Assembly (NCBI GenBank): GCA_018343915.1
Contig: JABRWF010000004.1
Location: 2,666,001-2,730,000, forward strand
Length of the DNA: 64,000 bases
From: Agroathelia rolfsii
Taxonomy: Eukaryota > Basidiomycota > Agaricomycetes > Amylocorticiales > Amylocorticiaceae
Direction: 5' to 3'
This document shows, in pieces, positions 25,101 through 37,300 of the stretch; positions within the stretch are counted from its first letter, which is position 1; each line of letters starts with the position of its first letter. A program made the position numbers and the translations under genes. The notes beneath the pieces were generated by a model. That model saw only the letters and a list, made by a program, of their open reading frames with translations. It was not told the DNA's origin and ran no database searches.

Positions 25101-25318
25101 ACATTCTCTTCGAGGATGTCAAACTGCTTGAGGACGGAGCCCAGGAGGCGTTGCGAGTGCTCGTCGACGACGAGGATCTTCCACTTTCCGGGCGGATTGA
25201 CGGACCTAATGGCGTCCAGAAATTCTGGGAACAATCATGATGAGCCGAGAGGGTATATATGATGTGAGTGAAGCTGGTAGGGCGCACTGGTGCGGACAAC
25301 CTGAAGGAGGGAGGTCAT
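22143..25318 (-). CDS. SEC1: SEC1/Munc18 family protein
   Basis: SM protein that binds syntaxin/SNARE complexes and promotes docking and fusion of secretory vesicles at the plasma membrane. Exons: 25318-25288, 25224-25096, 25034-24885, 24831-24742, 24684-24569, 24488-24219, 24146-24007, 23931-23764, 23712-23637, 23562-23479, 23400-23312, 23235-23079, 23003-22583 and 22498-22143: 758 residues. Family hallmarks: [95 protein letters not shown], and near the C-terminus [20 protein letters not shown]. The tail is Ser/Pro-rich and ends in a lysine cluster. Insertions (Pro/Thr-rich near residue 215, Ser/Gly-rich near 560) are larger than in animal Munc18, as usual for fungal Sec1. The 75-nt intron 23078-23004 has no stop and a length divisible by three. 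SEC1 was preferred over SLY1, VPS33 and VPS45 because of the DAIRSV/VDEHS start. Confidence 0.93.
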
Positions 25319-25512
25319 GGTGATTATTATGTGGTAATAGCAGTAAGTGTAGTTACAAGATAACAAACTAATGATGTTAGTTGTTAGTCAGTAACTATGT
25401 GGGTAATTGTTGTCTTAGCTGCGATCGCTCGATGACTTCATTATCAATTATCATGATCTTGCCAACCACCATACCATTTCCCTGCACACATCCAGAATAA
25501 CTATCCAACGTC
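25319..25512. promoter_or_regulatory. compact bidirectional promoter SEC1 / MYND gene
   Basis: Only 194 bp separate the two diverging start codons, so the core promoters and leaders of both genes must overlap or abut. No TATA box is obvious. Confidence 0.6.
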
Positions 25513-26583
25513 ATGTCTGACGCTGCAAATACCCCTCTCGATCTCTACGACATCGCTCTACTTCTCAACTACGAGCGAGGGACGACTGATCCTCGCTTCA
25601 GACACACCAAGCTACGCGAAGTGACCATCAACAGCGACTTCCAATCGATCATTTGCCCACCACTGGATGCCGTGAAGAACAACATCCAAGACAGATTCAG
25701 GACAGGTCTTGTCTTTGATAGAAAAAAGGACGCCAGCGAAAAAACCGCTACAATTAAGGAAGTGCAGGATGATGACGACTCCGAGTCTGATGATGAAGAC
25801 GACGATGAACGCGACCTACCCAGCACAATGGTTCCCGAGGGCGACCCCACGCTCTCGCCGCTCGTACATGCTCTAACCGACAAACAACGTGAGACGCTCT
25901 TCTGGCAAGCCCGCGCACACGATGCATGCTACCAAGCCGTGACACTCCTGCAGCATTTCTTTGACCTCTACCCTCCAACCACACCGCTTCGTGTGCGTAC
26001 CGCGGCAGGCGACGACTACCTCACAGTGGTCAGCAACCGCGTCATCATCGAGTTCGAACTACAGGAACCGCGCGTGTGCACTGTCAGCTGCGTACAACCG
26101 GATGGTACAATGTACCTCTCTGGTGAAGCCGCTATTCTCGAGCATGCTGTCTCCGCCTATGGCGCTCCCGAAGAAAGCGGAGATGGCGGTGTCCGCGCCG
26201 TACTCGACCTATCCTCGATGCAATTCGGCGAGCTCGGTCGTGGCAACGGCGGGCACAGTCTGTTTACACTCGAATCCCTCGACCACTTTTACGATCGCGT
26301 TGAGCGCGTCGCGCGGGGATGCGACACCGCTGCGGCGAGGATGTCCGGCAGAATCGGCCCGCGTAATGGCGATGAATGGCTTCGCGAGATTGCGGAGAGG
26401 GCCAAGGTGCGGTGGGAAGGCAGGGCGGCCGAGTCTTGGTGTGGCCACTGCGGCGCGCCTGCAAAAGAGAGTAAGAAATGCTCAGCATGTAAAGAAGCTC
26501 ATTACTGTTCCAAAGAGCATCAAGTCGCCGCCTGGTCCTTCCACAAGCGCTACTGCAAAGGCAAGAAGACCACCAAATCATGA
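25513..26583 (+). CDS. MYND-type zinc-finger protein
   Basis: Single exon, 356 residues. The C-terminal MYND finger spans about residues 310-348: C-x2-C (CGHC), C-x2-C (CSAC), then YCSKEHQ, and a final H-x3-C (HKRYC). MYND fingers bind Pro-rich partners and often occur in chromatin regulators or assembly factors. The rest (about 1-300) has no domain I recognise; an acidic DDDDSESDDEDDDERD stretch lies near residues 86-101. No SET domain is visible, so it is not a SMYD methyltransferase. The gene ends in a T-rich 3' flank and converges on the kinase gene, 257 bp away. Ordinary codon use and intact frame support a functional gene; role unknown. Confidence 0.9.
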   Translation: MSDAANTPLDLYDIALLLNYERGTTDPRFRHTKLREVTINSDFQSIICPPLDAVKNNIQDRFRTGLVFDRKKDASEKTATIKEVQDDDDSESDDEDDDERDLPSTMVPEGDPTLSPLVHALTDKQRETLFWQARAHDACYQAVTLLQHFFDLYPPTTPLRVRTAAGDDYLTVVSNRVIIEFELQEPRVCTVSCVQPDGTMYLSGEAAILEHAVSAYGAPEESGDGGVRAVLDLSSMQFGELGRGNGGHSLFTLESLDHFYDRVERVARGCDTAAARMSGRIGPRNGDEWLREIAERAKVRWEGRAAESWCGHCGAPAKESKKCSACKEAHYCSKEHQVAAWSFHKRYCKGKKTTKS

Positions 26584-26840
26584 TTTTTTTTTTTTTTTTC
26601 TATTATCTGTTGCTCGAAGTACATCGGCTCTTGCGAGCGCTCAGCGTTGAAAATAAATTATTGAACATATATATAATATTAATAATTGTTGAGTTACAGC
26701 CCATTGACAAGGATGTCAAGATAAAAGAAATAAGGAATATAGAAAGGATAGTTCATCGTTCATAGCATCGTAAACATCGTCATTCATCAGTCCGTCGTTA
26801 ATTAATCTCGTTATGCTCGTAAAAAAAGAAAGCGTCCTAG

Positions 26841-29024
26841 CTAAATCGCCTTGCCACCCACTTTCGCCTTCGCCTGTGGAGGGGTCTGGGGGCCGTGCTC
26901 GTGCGCCCTTGGACGCGTGGGTCGAAGGCCGCAATCCCTGTAAAGTAAAAGGAAGATGATAATACATCAGAACTCAAAGCCATGATGCAAAGAGTAGAAT
27001 AATTGACTTGGGTGCCACTTCTCCGCATCGTACATGTGCCCTATCGCAGAAAAAGAAATCAGTATTGCAAGTACTACGATGACCACCAAATGAGCCAACT
27101 CACTTCAGCCCACAATCATCACACTCCAAAATCGGCTTCCACCCCAGCCTCTTCGTGCACACATCACACTTAGCTACCAGCAATCCACTAGCAAGGAAAT
27201 ACTCGAGTGGATTCCATCCACCACCGACGGGCGGCGCCTCAAGTTCCCCTTTATCAATCGCCGATCGTGCCGCACGCTTGGCCCCGCCCGGCCTCAGCAG
27301 CGTGAATCTGTGCACGAGCGGTGCCCCCAACGAGCGCATCGTCGAGCCGCCCTCGGTCGCTTTTGCGCTCGAAAAGCCCGACGACGCCGTGCGGAAGCTA
27401 TCAATTGTCATCATCGATGTCGCCCCGCGCGGCTCAGGCAGCGCAAAGGAGTACTCCGCCTGCGGCTGCACGGGCGACGGACGTACTGTGAGAACCGATG
27501 AGAGCGAAGGAGGCGGTTGCGCACTACTATTGTTTCCGTTAGGCGTATGAGCACGAATGACAGTCGTGCTGTAGTCCGAATAGCTCGAATCAAGTGATAG
27601 TGCCGAGTCTGAACCCACGAGCGGTTGTGTGCTCTCGCCGCTATGACCTGTAGTGGCGCGTGTGAGTGTGCTGTTGAGCCGCACAGTGGACAACTTTGTG
27701 ACGGCCTGAATGAGCTCATCGTCGCTCGTCTCGTCGTCGCTGGACGATTCAAACACCTTTGCGAGATCTTGGCTGCTCTTGTTCTCTTTATTGGCAATAT
27801 CTTTGGCAACACCCATACCAAAGCTTGGGATACGGGGTGCCGCACCAGGGCGGCGCGATTGGCTCATCAGCTTAATGCTGCCCAGGTGTAAGTCCTCTTC
27901 CGGTGCACGCAGGAGTACCTCGGACTCGATATCGTGCAGGCGGGTCAGGATCTCTCGCGTCGTTGGCCGTCCTGCCGGATCCGTCTTCACGCAGTCCAGA
28001 GCCAGCTGAACAAATGCAGGTGGGCATCCCGGGCTGGCCGAACTGCGCACCTCCTCCTCATCCATATCCCAAAATGGCGCGTTCCGCTTGAAGTGATTGT
28101 CATCCGCCAAACGCCGCGCCGCGATCTCGCAAAATATAACACCGAGAGAATATATATCCGTAGGTAGATCAAATTCGTTACCAATCAGGATCTCGGGAGA
28201 CATGTACGAATCTGTACCGCAGAAAGTGAGCCGTTTGGACTCTTCTGCGTTGCGGGCTGCGATGCGTGCAAAACCAAAGTCTGTGATCTTTAGACGGCCA
28301 TTCTCTGTGACTAGGAGATTCTCGCCCTTGAGATCGCGATGAATGCACTTGCGTGCGTGAAGGTAGGCCAGTGCACGAGTAATATCAGTGGCGAAGGACA
28401 TTCTGAGTTTCCATGGGAAAGGCTTGGATTTATCATAAATATACTGTCGAAGATTACCTGTCCATTATGCATTCTAGTCAATGGCCTTGGTGGTAGTATA
28501 TACTTTCTTACCATTAGAAATGAATTCTGAAATGATAAATATTCTATTATCTGGCGGTGGTGCACGCGAAAGTCCAAGATACAGAACAACGTTGGGATGA
28601 CGAGCTTCTCTAAACAAAAAGAGATCATGTTAAATTCCGCATATCGGAATAGTCGACAGGATGCAACTGGCAACACACTTCATCAATCGCCACTCCCGTT
28701 CGAAATATTTCGCAACATCGTAGTCGTTCGAGGGTAGGACTTCCTTGACAGCTACATCGATTCCCAAGTATAACCCTAGAGAATATAACATAGATTAAGG
28801 TTCGTCGTGTCAGAATCTACAAAGGAGGGATGGGAAAATGTATAGAAGCAACGAACCCTTATAGACGTTTCCAAACGAGCCAGAGCCTAGCTTTTTCCAA
28901 TCCCCTTCAATATCCTGCGCATATATAAATGCTTTCTTGCTCATCAACGTCAGCTGAATAGATGAGCAGCACGTACAAAAAACGGAATGACGTCAAAGGC
29001 TGCCTCAGATGTGTTTGGAGGCAT
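26841..29024 (-). CDS. LIMK/TESK-like protein kinase with C-terminal C1-like finger
   Basis: Exons 29024-28977, 28914-28857, 28775-28679, 28609-28512, 28457-27104, 27040-27008 and 26937-26841: 594 residues. The kinase domain starts almost at the N-terminus: Gly loop LGSGSFGNV (25-33), VAVK Lys46, HRDLKGEN with catalytic Asp142, DFG Asp160, and FCGTDSYMSPE in the activation segment. The TKL-type features (HPNVVLYLG, GTDSYMSPEILIG) are nearest to the LIMK/TESK-like kinases common in basidiomycetes. A long Ser/Thr-rich linker follows, then a Cys/His cluster: CDVC, CDDC, HVRC and DCGL, built from the last three exons and resembling a C1/phorbol-ester-type zinc finger. All catalytic residues are present, so activity is expected. 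Substrate and pathway cannot be read from the sequence. Confidence 0.88.
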
Positions 29025-29382
29025 TCTGTATTGCAAGGATTACACAAGAATATAGGAGATTTAAAAACCTCAAATCCCTTTTTTCTTAATTTTTATTGGA
29101 TTAGGCAAGGCAAGTAGAAAGGCAAGGACACGATGAGAGATCAAACAGAGAGATGGCCTGTTTCAGCAGCAAAGTCAGCCACTTCAGCCACACACAGCCA
29201 CCACTGGCGGTCTCCTAGGCAAAGCGCGCAACATCTAACGTAAGTCCCCTTATTAGGCCTGAAATAATGACAAAAAAGCAAGGGAATGGGAACATTTAAA
29301 AGGCTATATAATACGATGTACATGCACATACATGCATTGTAAGAAAGAAAAAGAGAAAAGAAGAGAAAAAAAATCCTCAAAA
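29025..29382. promoter_or_regulatory. intergenic region between UBP 3' end and kinase start
   Basis: 358 bp containing the UBP 3' UTR and the kinase promoter on the same strand. The part nearest the UBP gene is A/T-rich with A runs. No further feature. Confidence 0.5.
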
Positions 29383-32300
29383 TCACTCTTCCCATAACTT
29401 GCCGCTATTATCAGCCTTCTTGGATACGGCCACTGGCACCTCACAGGCCTCACCATCCGAAAATGGTGTCTGTGCCGCCTCAGACACGCTCGTATCGACG
29501 TTCATATCCGTAAATAGACTGCGTGCGGATGAGGTCGAACGTGTAGGAGACGGGCGTGCCTCAGGCGTCCAGGCTTGGGATGAGCTCGTGCCGCTCTGAC
29601 GATCGGGATAGGTATTAGGGAAGGTTGCATCGTCTTCCACATCGTCCAGGTCCGGCAGTGCATCTGTCGATGACGCAGGCGAATCCAAACGTCTATCGCG
29701 CAGTATCATATCGCGCATGTCCGTCAGCCGCCCCAAGCCAGGTGCACCCTCGGCCGATGGTCCGGCCCAATAGCCGTCTGTCGGCATTGGCATGAGTGAG
29801 CCGGGCATAGGGATTTCACCTTGCATATGTAGATCTTCGATGGAGTAGGCAGGGGGATCGTTATCGTGGAAGATATCGTCAGACACATCGAGCGGTCCTG
29901 AGTCAAGCATGATTTCATGAGGGGATGGTGCGGGTGAGCGGCGTAGATGATCATCGATTTCATCTGGTGGTGTGGGCAGTTGTCCGATTGCTGTCGACGC
30001 CTGCTCCACTAAAGGCGCAGGCGCAGCAGTAGACTTACTTCGGGCCTCCTGTACCATATCATGACTCTTGCCGCCGAGGGGATTGTCTGTACGGCGTCTG
30101 TAAAAGAGTAGGTAGGCATTCGCGTTCTACATAAAGGTCAGCTCAAAATTGTACAGGAAAAAAGGTAGTAAATCACTACTAACCACTGCCTCCTCAGCCT
30201 TGGCCGGCGTCACAAATGAGTCATCGAAGTGGTACCACTGTTGGGTGCGGTGATTCAGTGCATATGCGCGATAATGCCCCCCTCCTAGTCCTCCAATGTG
30301 CTCGTCCACAGCGAAGAGATCATATACAAGCGGCTCGGATAGATTACCAAGGTGTAGCTGCTCAATATCTTCCCCATTGGCAAGCAAAGATTTGGCAACC
30401 TTCCTCTCGCCTACAATGTCGCTCAGATCCAGACCTTGGATGGGGAAATCCACAAAGGCGTCGATCTTGTCTCGCAGCGACCGATGGCTGCTGAATCGCT
30501 TCAAATGCACTACAAGCACGTCAGGTGTCTTCCACAGATCGAACTTCTTGCGTGCCTTCCGATGCTCCTTGCAGCGTGGGCAGTACCATAAATCGTCTTC
30601 GCCTAGCTCTTCTTCCTTAGTGAACTCATCGAGACAGTCTTGCAGCGAGATGCCGCGCGTACGCTGCCTGGCCACCTCCTCGCGCCGGGCCTTGTACTCC
30701 GGATGCTCATAGTGTGGCCAGTTCTCCCAGCGAGCATGATCCCACCGCGTGGCGACACTACCAAAGTAGTAATCGCGCATATTCTCATCGAAGATGCACA
30801 CCAAGGCATCGTCCTGCCTGAGGAGCACCTTACCCGAGGCACCATTCTCGCCATCATACTCATCATCGTCAGCCTCGTGCCGGCTCTCGAACGTGTCCAG
30901 ACGACCGGCGCCAGGCAGCTGCGCTTTAGCGACACCAAACTCGGGGTAATTGGGCTGAACCTTGAGTGTGAAGACGTCCTTCTTAGGTCCCTTCTTTATC
31001 GGCTCGAACTGATCGCTATCACGCATAGCCACGTCAGGGTCATGCTCATCCTCCACTAGTATGCCTTTCTCAGCAGTGATATCCTCCTCTTCTGCTCCTT
31101 GTGCCTCTCGCTCCGACGCTGGCAAAGTAATCACCTCCCCATTCTCCTTGAACTCCGTCAAACGGTCGGAAGGCAGATCAGCCGCCGAAATGGGAATGCT
31201 CATATCCGGCTGGATTGCGGCATTCACGAACCCTTCCCAATCATACAGATCACGCGCGTGGTCCGTCCAGCGCTCGAGCCGGCCCACGACGGCGTGGTGG
31301 ATTTCTTCTTCGTTGCGTGCTTGCTCTTGTGTGATGACGACGACGGTGGGGTACCCGAACGCAGTTGGCGTCCGTCCCTGCGAGCCTGAGCCATAGTAAC
31401 GCGACGTAGACATCGTGCTGCTGGCGGCTCCCAAAGCGGGAGGTGCTTGGAGGAGGAAGAGAGGTAGAATGAACGGGTCTGAATCGGATTTTTTGTATGT
31501 CCTGCTTTGTTGCGCGTGGCAGGGAAGCTCGAAGCAGATGATCACGTCGCTTTCCGCCATCTCAGAGCAGAGCACAGTGTCGTCTAAGTTTTTGTAGAAC
31601 CGGCTACTGAAGTACTCGAGCGTGAGGAGCTAAGGCGTACGAGGGTTGGAGAATAAATACAGCACACAAATTCAAAATCGTTAAAACAGATATCTTCTTG
31701 TAGAAAAAAAAACATGCATACATTGTCCGGATTCTGGTTGAACCAGCGTCCCAAGAGTTGACGGAGCTCCTTAAATGAAGCATTACCATTCAACTCCACA
31801 GCGACTTCTTGATGCGGTTTGCTGAGATCCCAAGGAACATAATAGACCTTGTGTCTCCATGATTTATGAATCGGCAACGGCAGCGTCAAGTACATGAATG
31901 GATCAAATGTGATGGACACCTATACCAGCACCATGGGGTCGGTCATAAATAAAAAAAGAAAAATCAGATAACCCTCTCCTATGGTTAAGATAACGGCATC
32001 TCTTACTTTATCGCATACGGGGCAGGTCAACGTACTCTGATATTGTCCCTGGAACAAGTCCACGATAACACTATCATTACGCAGCATATAACCCTCCCAC
32101 GACTTGCGCGCCAGCTCGACCAACTCACGATCTCCGCCTCCCTCCCAGTCGGGCTTCTCCACATATGGCTTCTTCTTCACCCGATTCAAATCCTCGTGCA
32201 GACCATCTAAAAGGAATGCAACGAGCTCTTGCGAATCATGTTGCTGGTATCCGCTAAACTGCGGTGCAAAGCGCTGTAGTTGCATCTTGAAATCGCGCGG

Positions 32301-34343
32301 GTTATGAGACGAGGCTGAGCGTGGCTCCCAGAGCTGGTCCATCTGTGCACCGAATGAGCGTGCAATAGCGCCCTTCATGCCCAGAGGGTTATCTGGGTTG
32401 AGTTCGTCCATGTATACGCCGGCTATGAAAGGGGAATTTTCACAGGGAAAGAAGCAAAGGAAAAGATGGGCGATGAAGGGATGGAAATGGAACAGAAGTG
32501 AGGCACACGCGCGTACAAAAGGGAAAAATGTAACCTACAAAGGAAATAATCGGAAAGTTCATTCGTATGTATGAGGCATTGTAGTGCGGAATTCATGTAA
32601 CATGTGTTTCCCCTAAATATATGCGTAATCTTCATAAATAAAACAGCAAACAGTAAAAAGATGATGTGCTTACAAGTTGACGAGACCAAGCGTCCCAGGA
32701 GCAGGCGCTTCTTTCTTAAACCTACTCGTGCTTGCCATGGAACCACTAGACGAGATTACTGGGGATGGCTTGAGCAACATTCCACCTGATGGCGGAGTAG
32801 GTCCTAATGAAGTGGAAGAGGAGGATTGATTTGTGAGTCGCGTCGTCGCTTGCGTAGGCGCTGTCAATCTTGTCTGAAGATTGCTGAAAAAGTCTTGGGT
32901 ACCACCAAACATTGGCTGCTCGCTGGGAGGCGTCGGCGGTGGCGCATCTTCAATGCTAATCAAGTTTCCGGCGCTCGGGAAATAGTCTTGCGAATCCGAA
33001 GAGGAATTGAGTGTCTCTATCACAGCATCGGCGTCGAGCGGCCATTTGCCATCTATGGTTTGTGTTTCAACGACGAAAACGTCTTTGGAGGTGATATAAA
33101 ATTCTTGCAATGTCGTGCGCTCGTCCCCGGTAGCGAGCGGCGGCAGACGGGCACCCAGATACTCGGCCGTGACGGGGCAAGCTCCAAGCCCTGATAAATG
33201 TTGTAGTGGGCATCTCTCTGAGCGGAGATCGAGTAGTTCTGGCGAGCGAGCCTTCCACACACGTTGCTCGCGTTGGGGTGGATGCGTAACCGCATCGAGG
33301 AGTCGATGGCGCAATCGTTCGAGAGTGTCGGTCTCGGATGCATATACGACAGAACGCAGAGTGCGGACATCCGGGGTCTCATTAGGTGCATCAAGGACAA
33401 ACACTTTGATTTTCAGTGGATAAAGTTCGATCGTAGGCTCTTTTATTTCGCCCCTCTCGATGACTTCTCTCGGGAGTGGGTATTTGGCCGCGCCATACCT
33501 AGTATTGGCAATCAATGGAGTTTTGAGAAATGAGAAGATATGATAAATTCAATAGAATTAGCAAAAAGTATGGATTGTAACAAATGATCAAGGTACGCAT
33601 ACCAAAGCACAAAATTATCCCAGACTTCTTGCGGCACCATCTCAGCCTGTTCGCCTTCGATGATATTGGATATCATTTCCCCCTGCGCATCGACGATGTC
33701 TGAGTTATCTACAGGGCCAAGATCGTCCTCGTCCACAGCACCATCTTTATCCGCCTGCCCTGTGCATGCTTTATGAAAGCGCTTCATCCAGCGCGAAGAG
33801 ACAATAAACCAGGTCTCTCCTGCGCGTAGTGGATGGTTTTTACGCGCAGCATCGATGCTGGCAAGCTTTTCGTCGCGTGAGACATTCTTGTACGTTGGCT
33901 CCTTCGGCCTCATAGCGATGGGCGGCGGGACGGGTAAGGGCATGTCGTTGATTTGCGACTCGCCTTGATCGGCCATATAAGCGTCGATGCTGTCCACAGA
34001 ACCTAGCGAGGCAACATCTAAGGAAGGCGCGGGGTGTGATACGGACTGTAACGGAGAGGAAGACGGCTGCGATGGTATGTGATTTTGCTGGACCATCCTG
34101 TCAAAAAGACAAAAAGGATGCATATGAGCAATACTTTCATCTATTCGCGCATGATCTGGCGTGAAAAAAAATTGCTGACAATGAGTGTGAAGCGGTCGAT
34201 TTGCTGGTGTTATCATTGTTGCTGTTGCCATCGTCGCTCTGCAAGGATTGCGTACGGGCTCGTTTACGCGAAGTGCTTGCATCATCGTCGTCTTGTGCAG
34301 GACGTGGAGAAGGCGAGTGCGCAGGCGATGGCAGCGATGGCAT
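29383..34343 (-). CDS. UBP12: DUSP-containing ubiquitin-specific protease (USP4/15, Ubp12 type)
   Basis: Cysteine protease removing ubiquitin from substrates. Exons 34343-34180, 34097-33603, 33498-32674, 32612-32539, 32422-32007, 31919-31722, 31629-30184 and 30126-29383: 1453 residues. Order: disordered Ser/Pro start, DUSP domain (about residues 115-225, [15 protein letters not shown] to [19 protein letters not shown]), ubiquitin-like region, then a split USP core. Catalytic Cys is in [13 protein letters not shown] (about Cys499, crossing the intron at 32673-32613), the His in [11 protein letters not shown] (about 1176) and the Asp in HFDD (about 1193). Two CxxC pairs (CPVC, CPRC) that bind zinc in USPs are present, with a large insert between. 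The tail is acidic and Ser/Pro-rich. The first intron uses donor GTCAGC and is the weakest junction. DUSP plus insert favours the USP4/11/15-Ubp12 group. Confidence 0.92.
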
Positions 34344-37300
34344 GGCAAGAGTAGAAATTGGAGCAACTAAACGATCTATGCAGCAGAGATTGGTGGTGTC
34401 GTGCTGCTCCTGGGATGGGTGAACAAGATGTGAGTGTTTTATGGGACTGACTTGCGTAGGCGGTGGCAGCCCGCCACCGCCACAGCACAACACCTAATTT
34501 GACCTAATGGCTTCTTTGTCCTTTTTGTCTTCATTCAACAATGACCAGTCTGTTTTATTCTGCTGTACTAGTGTGAAGGGATAAGACCTAGATACAGCTC
34601 GATATGCTCGTCTGGTCTACTTATGATATCTACTCCAAAGGCTCTTGTGCTCCATTGCTCCGTTACAATTCATAAACTTTACGCTTGTTTTCATATGAAC
34701 GCGATCAACGACATCATTCTCATTTGATATGTTGAACATTTCTACCATAGCATTCGATCAAGGGCCTAGAGAGAAAGATTTTCTCCTGGCTCAGATGGAC
34801 TAAACAAAAGTTTGCTCGAATGTCTTGGCGACAAAGCAAAAGTGTTATCTATGATTTATGACTGATCCAACAAATGTCTGGCAAGAGGCCGGTGAATGTA
34901 GTGCGGCTCGTTTCTGATGGAAACAATCGCCTTCCTCGGTATTGTGTCTTGATACAAGTCACGGTATTCATCTCCTTAGTCCCTAGGCTCAACGACGTCC
35001 ACTCTGTACAAGATGTACTTCCAAGATCCCAATTTTGTTCCAAAAAAAAAAAACACCCTGGAAACACCCGTATACCACGATCAACTGCTGTAATACTAAT
35101 CTTCGGCCTAACGACTGCTGTGATACAAAGCTCATCACAGTTGTACTGTTTTTGCAAACACCCGCCCTTTACAACTCATCATGAATGGCCTGAACCTTAC
35201 ACCCCATCCAAGATTGTGAGAATCATGCATGTCGTCACTCCCACATCACATGTGCTGTGCAATGCAACCGTGCCGACCCCGGTCTTGGTTTATTTGGACT
35301 TTTTCACTTGCCTTTCTCTGTGAAACTCATCAAGGATCCGGCGGTAGTGTCATGGGACCTAGGAAGAAGCAGACTGAAACTGCCCGCCGGCACCACATGA
35401 TGCTTATTATACGCCTCTTCAAATCAGTCAGTTGAGCACGGTACCTGAAGAGTTAGACGGCTGATAGATAATTGGTTGAATATGTTAACAAGCGTGTCAC
35501 ATGTTTTGTTGACTAACACAATCGCAATGCCTAGAGGTGCGTGCTCTATCGGACCATGTCGACACTCCTTGGAATTGTTCAAGTAGTCTCTTTCCGGGGA
35601 TAGGTCATGTATGCAACACGCGGCTTAATGATGAATGTAGGTCTAGTGACTGCGCCTAGGAAAGTCCTTTCGTGGGACTCCCCTCCCCCTCCTCATGAAA
35701 ACCGCACATACAGCAGTGGCTACAGACGTTGGCAAGCCCAATGTCCAATCGCTACCATATCATAAGCAAAACATCCGACATGAGGTAAAAACAGAAACAG
35801 GTACCAGGGATGATAGAATATTTGAAAAAGCCGACTCTATCTCATCTCATGATGTAAAACACGCCCCCGCACCTATCCCAGCTGTCATTAGTACTTACTC
35901 AACCCCTCCCCGCCCCGGACCGGGGAAGTTTGGCACGTGTACAACATTATCTTCGGCGACAAGGTGGGAAAGCAGTCTCTGTAATCCGCATTTATCCATG
36001 ATAATACACTCCCCGAGATACAGATAAAAAGGGCTGGAGGGAGATGAGCAATTGAGCTTTTTGGCACCCCTTCCCCCCCGCTGCGCATTACTGCAGAGAA
36101 TGCGGCGCCTATCCATCTGCCCTCGCATGAGCCAACATGCGCTCGCTCACACGTCTCTATGAAGAGCCTTTCAGCTTGCTTACCATCCATTTCCCGCCTC
36201 TATTCGTTCCGTGGCGCGCTCTCAAACTCCTGTCCGGCGCGTACCTGAACCTCCTCTTCCAGGCTATTACCTTCATTCTTATTCATCATCATCGTCATCA
36301 AGACCTGCCTGAAATGCTCCGACACCGCCGATGTCGCGTCGCTTCAAGCGCTTCACACCCACCCCGGACCATAGCCAGACCTTAAACTCATCCATGACGC
36401 ACAGGCATTATTAGACCCGGCGCTTCCGCACCGAATATCCGCACCCTTCTTCAATTCAACCCCAGACTTCTGCCCCGCATCGTCGCGTCATCCAATCGCC
36501 GTCGTTGAGGATACTGTGCTTCCGCTTCGCGCACGACTTCCAGATCCACCTTAGCCCGGTCCGCTCGGACCACCTATTTCGTCCCGCCCCGCGCCGGCGG
36601 TTGGGCTAAGTCGGCTCATATTCCTATTTGTGCCCGCATTTTAGTCTTGGCGAAATTGCGGTGCCTACCACTTGTGGGGCCCCTTAGGTTCCTGTCCCTC
36701 GTTACGCGGCGATGTTCAGCCAGTGCCCGGGACGACCGCCTTGTATGTGTACGCCTTTTTTTTTTTTTCTTCTTCACATTCCCCCCCTCCGTGACGAGTT
36801 CCGCTCGGTACCGTCGCTTCGCATAATCCTTTCTCTCACGACAATGGTGACGATGTTTCTTCGTGTTCCCCCTCCCCTTCCCCCCAGGACGGGAAGGCGG
36901 GAAGCGATGCGAGTGAGCGCAAGCGCGGCTGGCCCTCACGTTCTAGAATTGGAAGAGCCTGCGTGCATTGGGCTAGGGCTTTGTTCTGGCCGAGCGTGAT
37001 ATCATGCTCTGTGCCTTCTTCCTCGAGTTCCAGAGAAAGCGGTGCCTAACAATATTTCTACAACAAGCATTCAAGCATAGACTCTGACTCTCTTTGCATA
37101 TTGGGAAATTCAATGAAAGGACTGAGATAGGGAATCATATTTGCACAAGATCATTCTTCGGTATGTATCAAGCTCTTGGCATGTGCTCTTTTGCATCTTT
37201 TCCTCCTATTCCTTCTCTCCGGCGACACCGCCTCCGGTTGAGCATCGATATCAGCATCACAAGAAGGAGAAAACTTGAAGAGCACTCTTGTTGTTGTTGT

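Noticed and set aside
34874..35323. 149-codon open frame
   Set aside because: No domain, no splice-supported extension, antisense frame of similar length, AT-rich gap.
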